DNA of 64,000 nt, taken from the NCBI GenBank assembly GCA_964434865.1, contig CAYSWV010000009.1, positions 56,149 through 120,148 of the forward strand. The letters run 5' to 3'. Position numbers and translations under genes: made by a program. Of the stretch, positions 8,458 through 16,668 are shown piece after piece (within the stretch, counting starts at the first letter, position 1; each line of letters begins with the position of its first letter). The DNA comes from CAYSWV01 sp964434865. Lineage in GTDB: Bacteria; Cyanobacteriota; Cyanobacteriia; Thermostichales; Thermostichaceae. The notes beneath the pieces are model-generated. The model was not told the origin of the DNA. It ran no database searches and saw only the letters and a list, made by a program, of their open reading frames with translations.

Positions 8458-9597
8458 TTGAGTCACCTCTTTCGTTTACGCCGATTCCTCTCTTTTGTCA
8501 TCTGGATTGGGGTTTTAGGGCTGCTGTCGCTAGGCTTCATAGCTTGTGGAGGCACTAGCACCGATGCTCCTTCATTAGTTGACCTCACGCCTTCAGGTCC
8601 TAGTGTTGGTGAGGCTCCTGAAGCTGTTTTGTTCTGTGAAGGGGATCGGCGAACCACCCAATTTACAGGCACTATCTTCAATAGACCCCCCAATGTGGCC
8701 ACTTGTGATCCAGGGTCTATAACGCCTGAAGCAGCTCAGTTTATGCTGGATCGGCTCAATTTTCTGCGTGGCTTACATGCCTTACCACCCGTTGGTCTCA
8801 ATCAAGCTTATCTAGAACAAGCGCAACAAGCTGCTTTGATGACGCTGGCCAACGATACGATCAACCATAATCCGCCCTCAACGTGGCGCTGTTTTACTGA
8901 AGCCGGTCAGGTAGGGGCTCAGTCCAGTAATCTGAGTGGGGGTCCATTATTAGGGTTTGGCAGCCTTCCTGACGAGATTGTTTTGGCTCGACAAGTGGAT
9001 ATTTATCTAGCTGAACCGGGTGCCATGAACTTTACCGATGTTGGTCATCGCCGCTGGATGCTTTATCCACAATATGCTGAGGGGGCCTTTGCCGTTGCGT
9101 TTGATCCAGGTGATGGCGGGGCCTTTAATCAGGCTAATGCCAATTGGGTGTTTGGATTTGATAATGAGCGGAGTGATCCTGACGTGGGGTTTATTGCCTT
9201 TCCTGAGCGGGATGGCTATCTCTATCGCTTGGCTGGATTTTCTGGACAACCCCTATCAGCGTATCGCTGGTCTTTTTCTGTGGCTGCCCGAGGAGACGAA
9301 GCTGATCTTAGCAATGTCCAGATTTTAATTACTGATACACAAACGGGTGAAGCTATCCCTGTGTTTGACATTCGAGAAGCTGATCCAGCGTTTGGTTTGG
9401 CTACAGTCACTTACTCAGTGAGTGAAGTTCAACCCAATCGTCTGTACCAATTTGACATTATTGGAGCAGTCATTGAAGGTCAGCCGCGCACCTACCAGTA
9501 TCAGACAACGTTGTATGAGTGTGGTACCGTAAGCACAGAATTCAGCTCGGTGCCCACAGAAGTCAATCTTGGTGCTCCACCCAATCCGGTTGATTGA
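8458..9597 (+). CDS. CAP (SCP-like) domain lipoprotein
   Basis: A signal peptide with a lipobox-like FIACGG (cysteine near residue 30) is followed by a CAP/SCP domain at about residues 85-220: MLDRLNFLRGLHALPPVGLN, NDTINHNPP and DVGHRRWMLYP. The C-terminal 130 residues are beta-rich and unassigned. CAP proteins are extracytoplasmic with varied roles. The only available start is TTG; GAGG at 8446-8449 precedes it and overlaps the previous stop. This supports co-translation with the small lipoprotein upstream. Confidence 0.8.
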   Translation: MSHLFRLRRFLSFVIWIGVLGLLSLGFIACGGTSTDAPSLVDLTPSGPSVGEAPEAVLFCEGDRRTTQFTGTIFNRPPNVATCDPGSITPEAAQFMLDRLNFLRGLHALPPVGLNQAYLEQAQQAALMTLANDTINHNPPSTWRCFTEAGQVGAQSSNLSGGPLLGFGSLPDEIVLARQVDIYLAEPGAMNFTDVGHRRWMLYPQYAEGAFAVAFDPGDGGAFNQANANWVFGFDNERSDPDVGFIAFPERDGYLYRLAGFSGQPLSAYRWSFSVAARGDEADLSNVQILITDTQTGEAIPVFDIREADPAFGLATVTYSVSEVQPNRLYQFDIIGAVIEGQPRTYQYQTTLYECGTVSTEFSSVPTEVNLGAPPNPVD

Positions 9598-9898
9598 AGG
9601 TCGTGAAGTCTAGCTATATAGATCGAGAGGTTGAAGCCATCTTCAATGTCGTTGTACCCAAGCACATGGGTCCCGATAATAGCCAGATCACCCCCACGGT
9701 TGTAGCGGCCACTTCACGGGCTGGATCCTGATGATTGACCAAACTTTGCTCTGCAGCAGTGATATTCGAGCATTTGATCTCAGCCCAAGGTTCTAATTCT
9801 GATATTGATTGCCAACCTGCCATTCTGTAGCTTCACTTGGAAATCAGACAAAGCTCGATTAAGATGATAGCTAATTTAATTCTGCAGTAGACGTGTCT
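9598..9898. other. intergenic region with a possible frameshifted remnant on the minus strand
   Basis: On the minus strand a frame runs from an ATG at 9823 (MAGWQSISELEPWAEIKC). Around a run of five G (minus strand, near 9690) coding-like character passes to the next frame, which reads GDLAIIGTHVLGYNDIEDGF. Restoring one G would join the two frames. No family was recognised and no ribosome site is visible, so this is only a candidate pseudogene. No terminator or promoter for blaI is evident. Confidence 0.3.
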
Positions 9899-10318
9899 AT
9901 GGTCTCTCTACCTGATCAAGGTCCTAAACAGTTATCACTAGGCCCATTGGAGCGTGAGATTCTGGAGAGGCTCTGGGGATTTGGTGAAGCTACTGTTAAA
10001 GATATTCATGACCAGATCTTGTCAGATCCTGATCGAGAACTTGCCTATTCATCCGTAACTACAGTGCTCCAGCGGCTCGCTCAAAAAGGGTGGGTCACCA
10101 GTGAAAAGCAAGGTAAGTGTTATCGGTGGCGACCCCTAGTTTCTGAGGATCAGGCCCAGTCGTTACAAGCTTATGACCATTTACAAAAGTTTTTGTCAGT
10201 GGGGAATCCTGATGTTGTAGCGGCTTTTGCCGATCGCTTGGACCACACCAGCATTGAACAACTGCAGGCAATTGCTGATCGACTACACAGGATTCGGCAA
10301 GCGAGGGAGACCTCATGA
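9899..10318 (+). CDS. BlaI/MecI/CopY-family transcriptional repressor
   Basis: This is a 139-residue winged-helix protein. The N-terminal domain LGPLEREILERLWGFGEATVKDIHD, with SVTTVLQRLAQKGWV, is typical of BlaI repressors, whose C-terminal helices dimerise. The ATG at 9899 is used; a GTG two codons upstream is also possible. The stop overlaps the start of the M56 peptidase gene by four bases (ATGA), the classic blaI-blaR1 arrangement. It probably represses its own operon until cleaved or otherwise displaced. No resistance gene is adjacent. Confidence 0.9.
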   Translation: MVSLPDQGPKQLSLGPLEREILERLWGFGEATVKDIHDQILSDPDRELAYSSVTTVLQRLAQKGWVTSEKQGKCYRWRPLVSEDQAQSLQAYDHLQKFLSVGNPDVVAAFADRLDHTSIEQLQAIADRLHRIRQARETS

Positions 10319-11196
10319 CTCACTTTCTGTTAATTGTCAGCTCAGTTACGTTGGCCTGGATCTGTCGCTGTATTTGGCATCCCGCTCAAACAAGCTGGAA
10401 CCAGCGATGGCGACTTACTCTAAGTGCTTATGTATTACCCCCAGCCTTGATCTTGATCACAGCCATTGCCGTTGTCTGGATGGGTCCTCAAGGGGCTATG
10501 TCTAGGTCTTGGTTGGGAAGCATAAGCTACGGCCTTAGTCTACTGCTGTTAATTTACGCGGGCGGGTTGTGTTTGAAATTGACCTGGGACGGGTGGAAGA
10601 CTCTGGCTAAAGTGCGCTCCTATCCTGATTTAGATACGATACTTCCTCATCAATCAGGACGAGTGTTGAAGACGTCAAGCTACTTTGCAGCTCAAGTTGG
10701 CTTTTGGCAACCGGTCCTGCTGATTAGTGAAGGTCTTTTAACCTCACTAGACCCTTGTCATCTTGAGGCGATTTTGGCCCATGAACAAGCCCATTTTTAC
10801 TATCGAGATACCTATCTTTTCTTTTGGCTAGGCTGGCTTCGACTGTTAACCTCCTGGCTGCCCCAGACGCAAGCCTTATGGGAAGAGCTACTAGTCTTGC
10901 GAGAGATCCGAGCTGATCGCCGAGCCACTCAAACCATAGATCCCTTAACATTAGCGGAATCTTTGGTGTTAGTGGTTAATCATCAAGTGATTAGTGAGCA
11001 GATGCTGGTTCAATCTATGTCCTGTACCGCTCCAGTGAGCCTGGATATGCAGGGCACGACTTTACCCCCATCGCGCCTAGAAGAACGTGTTAACGCTTTG
11101 TTGACTGAATCTGACCCTTTCAATGATCTCCCCCATTGGTGGATCAACTGGTGGCCGATTTTGCTACCTCTGGTGATCATTCCTTTTCATCGTTAG
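10315..11196 (+). CDS. M56-family membrane metallopeptidase, BlaR1-like without sensor domain
   Basis: The 293-residue membrane protein has several hydrophobic segments (about residues 3-18, 38-57, 68-90, 270-288). It carries the zinc motif HEQAH (156-160) followed by the EELLVLREIRADRRA helix that supplies the third ligand. BlaR1/MecR1 proteins carry a C-terminal penicillin-binding sensor, which is absent here, so the inducer is not expected to be a beta-lactam bound by this protein. The gene overlaps blaI by four bases, and GAGGGAGA precedes the ATG. It likely controls the repressor by proteolysis (inference from the family). Confidence 0.88.
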   Translation: MTHFLLIVSSVTLAWICRCIWHPAQTSWNQRWRLTLSAYVLPPALILITAIAVVWMGPQGAMSRSWLGSISYGLSLLLLIYAGGLCLKLTWDGWKTLAKVRSYPDLDTILPHQSGRVLKTSSYFAAQVGFWQPVLLISEGLLTSLDPCHLEAILAHEQAHFYYRDTYLFFWLGWLRLLTSWLPQTQALWEELLVLREIRADRRATQTIDPLTLAESLVLVVNHQVISEQMLVQSMSCTAPVSLDMQGTTLPPSRLEERVNALLTESDPFNDLPHWWINWWPILLPLVIIPFHR

Positions 11197-11349
11197 TCTT
11201 TTTTCAGAGATATCTTCTTTCCCCTACAAACTGAACCATCAAATTGAATAACTTCTGGGAGCAGCCTGAAGATTTCGCAATCGGAGGATCCCATATTCTC
11301 TTTTGGCTGTTAGCCTATATTTTGCGTCTATCCTTGTGCTCTGGCCATT

Positions 11350-12771
11350 ATGTCAGCAATTCCTAGCCCATCCCCACCTTCAAAGCCAATAGTACCCCAC
11401 GATTCAGAGGCTGATCATTACCGTTTGGCTCAAAAAACCTTGACGGACCTATTACATCTCTGGTCTCACACGATCTGCTCATCAGATTCACCCACGCTCC
11501 GATCACTTGAAAATCTACAGACCAAGTTTGAACAAAATGTAGTTTCTATTGCTGCTTTCGGGATGGTCAATCGGGGAAAATCAGCGGTTTTAAATGCTTT
11601 ACTGGGACAAGCTCTCCTGACAGTAGGTCCTTTAAATGGGGTGACTCGAACCTCCACCAGTGTGGCGTGGGATCCAAAATGGGACTGGCATTCAACTCAT
11701 TCTGAATCTTCAAGTGGTCCAGATCTCACGTTTCGGTTTCAGTTAATTGATACCCCTGGTCTCAACGAAGTAGACGGTGAAGCTAGAGAGCAGTTGGCTT
11801 GGAGCGTGGCTCAATCGGCTGATCTGATCTTGTTTATTATTTCAGCTGATATGACTCAAGTTGAATACCAAGCGTTATTGGAGTTACGGACCTTATTGAA
11901 GCCCATCTTGTTGGTGTTTAATAAGATTGATCTCTATCCTGATCAAGATCGAGAAGCCATTTACGCCCAACTCACCAGCCCTAAACTCAAGCAGCTGGTA
12001 TCACCTGAAGAGATCGTTATGGTAGCGGCCTCACCCAACCCCGTTAAAGTACGGGTCCATTGGCCAGATACAGCCATTACCTATGAGTGGGAGCGACCTG
12101 AGCCCATCATGGATCAACTAAAACAGGAAATTTTCACCGTTTTACAGCGGGAAGGGGGATCATTACTAGCTCTCAATGCCCTCACCCAAATGAGTCAGCT
12201 CCACGAAACTCTGATTCACCAATGGGAAACACAAGTTAACATCTGGCAGCCTAGCTGGGCACTCTTACTGGCTAAAAGTAGTCTAATTGGCCTGAATCCT
12301 CTGCCAGGTCTCGATTTACTCTTGGGATTGGGAGCTGATCTCGTTGCTATCCAGATCCAACTCCGAGATCTGAAATATCCTCTGAACCGCCATCTGCTGC
12401 AGCCATTGGGGCGTCAGCTGAGTTTGAATATAGGTGTGCTCTTGGGAGTTGAAGTCATCTCCATCTGGCTAATGCAAACGTCATTGCTGACACTTGATGC
12501 CTGGTTAGGCATGCCCCTACTCAATACAGCCACCTACTGGCTAGCAGCAACTTTCCAAGCTAGTGCAGCAGCGTATAGTCTGTTCCGGATGAAACGTCAG
12601 ATCCCCTCCCTCCTCAAAACCGATCTCCGTTCAGGTCCGTATAGTCCTAGAAGCACAATTCAAACCATCTTGGATCAACTTCATGCTGGATCTATCTTGA
12701 GTCGGCTGCAGCAAGAGGTTAGAGATCAATGGGGCTTAAAATCTGATCATGGTTCTCAACAATTGCCTTAA
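11350..12771 (+). CDS. membrane-associated GTPase with C-terminal DUF697 domain
   Basis: This is a 473-residue protein. The G domain has G1 GMVNRGKS (71-78), G3 IDTPG and G4 NKID, with a G2 threonine in TRTSTS. A C-terminal DUF697-type region with hydrophobic helices (GLNPLPGLDLLLGLGADLVAI and IGVLLGVEVISIWL) attaches it to membranes. Such dynamin/Era-like DUF697 GTPases are common in cyanobacteria, and their roles are mostly unknown. The start is an ATG without a strong ribosome site. A small membrane-protein gene follows after 73 bases on the same strand. Confidence 0.85.
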   Translation: MSAIPSPSPPSKPIVPHDSEADHYRLAQKTLTDLLHLWSHTICSSDSPTLRSLENLQTKFEQNVVSIAAFGMVNRGKSAVLNALLGQALLTVGPLNGVTRTSTSVAWDPKWDWHSTHSESSSGPDLTFRFQLIDTPGLNEVDGEAREQLAWSVAQSADLILFIISADMTQVEYQALLELRTLLKPILLVFNKIDLYPDQDREAIYAQLTSPKLKQLVSPEEIVMVAASPNPVKVRVHWPDTAITYEWERPEPIMDQLKQEIFTVLQREGGSLLALNALTQMSQLHETLIHQWETQVNIWQPSWALLLAKSSLIGLNPLPGLDLLLGLGADLVAIQIQLRDLKYPLNRHLLQPLGRQLSLNIGVLLGVEVISIWLMQTSLLTLDAWLGMPLLNTATYWLAATFQASAAAYSLFRMKRQIPSLLKTDLRSGPYSPRSTIQTILDQLHAGSILSRLQQEVRDQWGLKSDHGSQQLP

Positions 12772-12844
12772 GCGCTAGACTTGTCTCTTACGATGGGTGT
12801 ATGGTTTTGATCTAGGCCTATCTGCTGTTTGAGGTCAATCGGAT

Positions 12845-13147
12845 ATGAAAAACTTCTCTGACAAATATCGAGTTGCCTGCACCTTATCTTACGGAGATAT
12901 CTATGGTCAGGTGATGATTTGGCTGCTGGTAATCTTTGGTAGTTTGGCATCAGCGTTGGCTTTAATGACCAATCCTATCTATGCTTTTTTGACTGTGGTA
13001 TTGATTTTGGTGATCTCAATTCCCTTTTTGCTGTTCTCTTTCGTTACAACATTGCTCAATCATATTGAATTTGAGTCAGTTGCAGAAAATGCCAAAGCAA
13101 CCCAGCCTCAAAGTGTCGTCCAAGCTCAAGCTAGTCCGGCTAGTTAG
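12845..13147 (+). CDS. small two-helix membrane protein
   Basis: The 100-residue protein has two transmembrane segments (about residues 23-41 and 45-69) and a cytoplasmic-like tail rich in Ala and Gln (NAKATQPQSVVQAQASP). I recognise no family or function. It lies 73 bases after the DUF697 GTPase gene on the same strand, so membrane co-action with the GTPase is possible but unproven. Confidence 0.75.
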   Translation: MKNFSDKYRVACTLSYGDIYGQVMIWLLVIFGSLASALALMTNPIYAFLTVVLILVISIPFLLFSFVTTLLNHIEFESVAENAKATQPQSVVQAQASPAS

Positions 13148-13199
13148 ATCAGGGATCTTCTCCAGCTCAAGACTAGTGATCCAGCTTAGATGTACCTAA

Positions 13200-13228
13200 A
13201 TTCTTTGATCATTAATTCTTTGATCATT
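13200..13228. repeat. 15-bp tandem duplication ATTCTTTGATCATTA
   Basis: There are two consecutive copies, the second lacking the last base, in the gap upstream of the Fe-dependent alcohol dehydrogenase gene. Confidence 0.8.
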
Positions 13229-13319
13229 CTGTATTGATCAGAGACAACTAGAGGATCAGTAGCAAAAACGTTATGCTGGAACTCTAGCTTTATTTTGTTG
13301 CATTCCGTTAAGTAGCTCT

Positions 13320-14450
13320 ATGATCCAAACTCATCCTGTTGTGATCCTGGGTCCAACCCGGATCGTGCGAGGGCATGGTAGCCTCCATTCAGCTTCATTA
13401 GATCCTGTGGGTCACCGTGTTTTGGTGATCGGGGGAACCACCTCCCTCAAGTCAGTGAGATCGGACCTAGAACAAGCGTTAGCTGACTCAGGCAGCACAA
13501 CAGTAGAGTGGACTACTTATGGACCAGATTGCAGTGAGCGGGAATTGGCTCGTTTACAGCGGCTAGGGCAACAGCTCCAGATCACCGGTATTGTGGGAGT
13601 CGGAGGGGGTAAAGCTCTCGATGCCTCCAAATGGGTTGCCAATGCTTTACAATGCCCAATTGTAACGATCCCAACTTCAGCGGCAACCTGTGCTGCCTGG
13701 AGTGCCTTATCCAACGTATATTCTGATGTAGGGGCCTTTCAATATGATGTAAGTCTGCAGCGGGGCCCCGATCTGCTGATCTTAGATTATGATCTGATTT
13801 TAACAGCTCCAGTTCGGACTTTGAAAGCTGGGATCGGTGACGCTTTAGCCAAGTGGTATGAAGCTTCCATCAGTAGTAGCGCTTCAACAGATGCTTTAGT
13901 CATCACAGCTGTTCAACAAGCCCGAGTCTTACGCGATTTGTTATTTCAATACTCACAAGCTGCGCTTGAATCACCGGGTAGTCAACCTTGGTATCAAGTG
14001 GTTGATGCTTGTATTTGCTTAGCAGGGGCTGTGGGTGGCCTAGGAGGATCTCAATGCCGAACCGTTGCAGCCCACGCTGTTCATAATGGATTAACACATT
14101 TGCAAGGGCATCGAACCCGTTTACATGGTGAGAAAGTTGCGTTTGGCATCTTGGTGCAACAGCGTCTAGAAGAAATTTTGCAAGGCAATCAGCTAGCCGC
14201 CGCCGCTCGTAAGCAACTCCTCGAATTTTATCAAAGCATAGGGTTACCGATGACTCTTGCCGATCTGGGTCTGGGGGCTTTGACCTCTGATCACCTACAG
14301 CGCATTGCAGAAGTGGCCTGTGCTCCTGGTTCTGATATTCATCATCTACCTTTTGAGGTTATGCCTGAGGCCCTAGTTGTAGCCCTCAAAACCCCTTGTG
14401 TGGAAAGTTCGGCAACCGCTCGCTCGATGGCCAATCTCATACAACCCTGA
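13320..14450 (+). CDS. iron-containing alcohol dehydrogenase, glycerol-dehydrogenase-like
   Basis: The 376-residue protein has the GVGGGKALDASKW nucleotide-binding motif near residue 97 and TIPTSAATCAAWS. The metal ligands are Asp in GIGDALAKWYE and two His in VAAHAVHNGL and RLHGEKVAFG. These place it with glycerol dehydrogenase and glycerol-1-phosphate dehydrogenase-like proteins of the Fe-ADH superfamily, which oxidise polyols with NAD. The substrate is uncertain. The start is an ATG with no clear ribosome site. Tandem repeats lie upstream, and the 2OG oxygenase gene follows after 46 bases. Confidence 0.88.
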   Translation: MIQTHPVVILGPTRIVRGHGSLHSASLDPVGHRVLVIGGTTSLKSVRSDLEQALADSGSTTVEWTTYGPDCSERELARLQRLGQQLQITGIVGVGGGKALDASKWVANALQCPIVTIPTSAATCAAWSALSNVYSDVGAFQYDVSLQRGPDLLILDYDLILTAPVRTLKAGIGDALAKWYEASISSSASTDALVITAVQQARVLRDLLFQYSQAALESPGSQPWYQVVDACICLAGAVGGLGGSQCRTVAAHAVHNGLTHLQGHRTRLHGEKVAFGILVQQRLEEILQGNQLAAAARKQLLEFYQSIGLPMTLADLGLGALTSDHLQRIAEVACAPGSDIHHLPFEVMPEALVVALKTPCVESSATARSMANLIQP

Positions 14451-14496
14451 GTCTTTAGGTCAGTTGATCAAGTTTAAATGAGACCGGTGAGCCACC

Positions 14497-15120
14497 TTGA
14501 GATCCTATTTTCAACAACACTTTGAGGTATTTCCTGTCGATTATCTGAACAGGTTACAAAAACAGATCCACGCGTGCCCCTTCTTTACAACCAACAACCT
14601 GAATTACGATTTTGTTAATACCAAGGGATTCTCAGTTGTGTTTCAACGATCTCACCTAGAGCAAGTTGAGCAGCGCTTCCCTTACTTCAAGCCCTACCTA
14701 GATCAAGCCTTACAGCCAGAGTGTAATGCCTTTTACCTCAATCCCCTGCTGCTTAAGCAAGGATCACGAGTTGATCCACACATTGATCGATCATTACGGT
14801 CTTATTGTAAAACGATTGATCCGCCGGTTGTGGTTAGTGTCCTCTATATCACCCTTCCCTCTAATCTAAAGGGAGGGGAGTTACTTTTACGCTCACAAAA
14901 ACGCCAAGTGGGCCAGATCCAACCTCAAGTCAATGGGCTGGTCTACTTTCAAGGACATCTGACCCATTCTGTCAATCCACTGACAAGTTCAGGTGAACGA
15001 CTGAGCCTAGTGTGCGAACAATATCACCTCGAAACCGATCAGCTAGACGATATTCCAGGCTTTTGGATTGAGTCAAGAGTAGTTTCAAAAAAGTCTGCAA
15101 AATCTCGTAAGCAGCGATAG
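14497..15120 (+). CDS. 2-oxoglutarate/Fe(II)-dependent oxygenase family protein
   Basis: The 207-residue protein has the double-stranded beta-helix iron ligands of the 2OG-Fe(II) family: HxD in DPHIDRS, a distal His in GHLTHSVNPL, and the 2OG-binding Arg in GERLSLVCEQY. The protein contains no Met other than the initiator, and the frame is closed by a stop at 14488. A TTG at 14497 is therefore the only conventional start. The C-terminus is basic (KKSAKSRKQR). The substrate is unknown. The gene lies 46 bases after the alcohol dehydrogenase gene on the same strand. Confidence 0.82.
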   Translation: MRSYFQQHFEVFPVDYLNRLQKQIHACPFFTTNNLNYDFVNTKGFSVVFQRSHLEQVEQRFPYFKPYLDQALQPECNAFYLNPLLLKQGSRVDPHIDRSLRSYCKTIDPPVVVSVLYITLPSNLKGGELLLRSQKRQVGQIQPQVNGLVYFQGHLTHSVNPLTSSGERLSLVCEQYHLETDQLDDIPGFWIESRVVSKKSAKSRKQR

Positions 15121-15169
15121 TTTAGATCAACTTCAGTCAACTCAAATCTAATGACATTTCCTATGTTCT

Positions 15170-15190
15170 AAAAAACCCCGACCAGCGGGG
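15170..15190 (-). terminator. intrinsic terminator of the small secreted protein gene
   Basis: On the minus strand CCCCG-CTGGT-CGGGG forms a perfect five-pair GC stem followed by six T. It lies 30 bases downstream of the stop of the gene at 15220-15474. Confidence 0.85.
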
Positions 15191-15219
15191 CACTCATTCT
15201 ACGATTCATGAGCCTCAGG

Positions 15220-15474
15220 TTAAGCCACAGTCCGATCTTCAAAGTGAGTTTCGCTGCCACCACGGCGACGATTGTTATCAAGTAGCTCTTGTAAAGCAGA
15301 GGCAACGTCTTGAGTTTCTGAAGTGCGAACCCGACGATCATTAAACTCAGTTTCATTCCCAGCCCGGCGGCGGTTAGCATCGATCAAATCATTTAACACG
15401 CTGGCGGAAGCCAATTGGGTAGTAGAACCAAGTATGAGACCAACAGTGAGTAATACAGTAGCAACGCGATTCAT
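15220..15474 (-). CDS. small secreted protein with an internal sequence repeat
   Basis: An 84-residue precursor begins with a signal peptide (MNRVATVLLTVGLILGSTTQ, cleavage likely after ASA). The mature part of about 58 residues contains two copies of one motif: ANRRRAGNETEFNDRRV and NNRRRGGSETHFEDRTV. Each copy is preceded by an amphipathic helix (VLNDLID, ALQELLD). The ATG has an exceptionally strong ribosome site, AAGGAGG with six bases of spacing, and the gene ends at a clean intrinsic terminator. It is therefore a monocistronic unit built for good expression. I do not recognise the family. The alternating Arg and acidic residues suggest a polyionic periplasmic role, which is inference. 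Confidence 0.85.
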   Translation of the reverse strand: MNRVATVLLTVGLILGSTTQLASASVLNDLIDANRRRAGNETEFNDRRVRTSETQDVASALQELLDNNRRRGGSETHFEDRTVA

Positions 15475-15745
15475 GGTGGACCTCCTTTAAGATTCAGATA
15501 AGATGTATGGGTTAATCTCAACTGTCTATATCTAATCAGGGGGTCCTGAGATTGATTGAAACCCTAAATAAGAGATTGATTGGCATCGTTGAATTGAAAT
15601 CTCAGAATCAAGCCCTTAAGCCTAACCAGGAGCCATGTATAGGATCACCCAACTGGGTTAACTTGGGTTTCTGGTAGACATACTTTGAAGGTTGTCACAG
15701 TTGGGACTGACCCCTTCGAGATAGTCAAATCACAGGTTCTGTCTA

Positions 15746-16570
15746 TCATTGCTGGGCGGATTGCCGGATCGCAACTGGATCTAAGCCTCGTCCACGACAT
15801 TTTTGATCAAATTTAGGATCATCTAGGGTTAGCGCTATCATGACTTCACCCATTGATCCTAATCCTATTAAAGACAACTTATCTTGAGCAGAAACCACAA
15901 GATCTTGATGACCGATCCCAATGGACACAGGAGGTTTCAGGTCTTCCAGCTCCAGATGACAAATAAATCGTGTCATGGTGCCGTCTTGATCAAATTGATG
16001 AGGGGTTAACCAAGAGAGGCCGTAGAGTATCGGGATCAGCACAATCTCATCTGGACGACCATCATCAAAAAATAACTTCCCATACCGAAATAGAGCAGGA
16101 TTAGCCAGTAACATCCCTCGCAGATCATCAAAAGGGATAAAATCTAGCGCTGTGGGATCTTGGTTAGCATCTAGACGAATTACTTCTAAACAGCCTAAAT
16201 GAGTGAGTGACGCGTTGCGGATAAAGCCCTGCTGATCAGCTTGACGTTGGGTGTTAGGGTCGGGATCCCCTTGCCAGAGTAGTGCTGGACGAGCTTTGTA
16301 AGGACTGGAGTTTGAGAGTAAGGTTTGGGTTAACTGTAGCAAGAGTTCTCGATGTTCACCTGTCGGAACCTCAGTAGACTCAGTCTCATCACTCATCAGC
16401 TGGTCCTGGCCAGTCCCTTGAGATAAGAGATCAAGGCAAACTAGATGGAGCAGACGCAATGTTTCAGGCCACGCTAGGTTAACGATCCCTTTTTCAAGTA
16501 GGTGTTGTTTCTCGATGGGATTAGGCATCCAGTAGTGTTGTTGGATCAGTCGGGCTTGATCGACAGTCAT
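15746..16570 (-). CDS. conserved hypothetical protein, weakly ImpE/SciE-like C-terminus
   Basis: The 274-residue protein has no signal peptide or membrane segment. Its second half contains LDFIPFDDLRGMLLANPALF, then EIVLIPILYGLSW and QDKLSLIGLGSMGEV. This order (FIPFDDL, an acidic region, a PxxY segment) loosely recalls the ImpE/SciE accessory family of type VI secretion. No type VI secretion genes are nearby, so the resemblance should not be over-read. It is divergent from the homogentisate phytyltransferase gene, with 98 bases between the starts. Confidence 0.7.
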   Translation of the reverse strand: MTVDQARLIQQHYWMPNPIEKQHLLEKGIVNLAWPETLRLLHLVCLDLLSQGTGQDQLMSDETESTEVPTGEHRELLLQLTQTLLSNSSPYKARPALLWQGDPDPNTQRQADQQGFIRNASLTHLGCLEVIRLDANQDPTALDFIPFDDLRGMLLANPALFRYGKLFFDDGRPDEIVLIPILYGLSWLTPHQFDQDGTMTRFICHLELEDLKPPVSIGIGHQDLVVSAQDKLSLIGLGSMGEVMIALTLDDPKFDQKCRGRGLDPVAIRQSAQQ

Positions 16571-16668
16571 AAAGTTTCCTAGGTGTCACGATCTTTTTTC
16601 AATTGATGAATTCAAAGTTATACTGCTTAAGGTCAGATTGATGTAAACTCTCATCTTTATCATACGTA

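Noticed and set aside
9614..9823. 69-codon minus-strand frame as an intact gene
   Set aside because: It has no ribosome site and coding character seems to leave this frame midway; it is kept only as a possible frameshifted remnant.
11244..11366. TTG-started 40-codon frame with a hydrophobic stretch before the DUF697 GTPase gene
   Set aside because: It has no ribosome site, overlaps the real start in another frame, and has no support beyond hydrophobicity.
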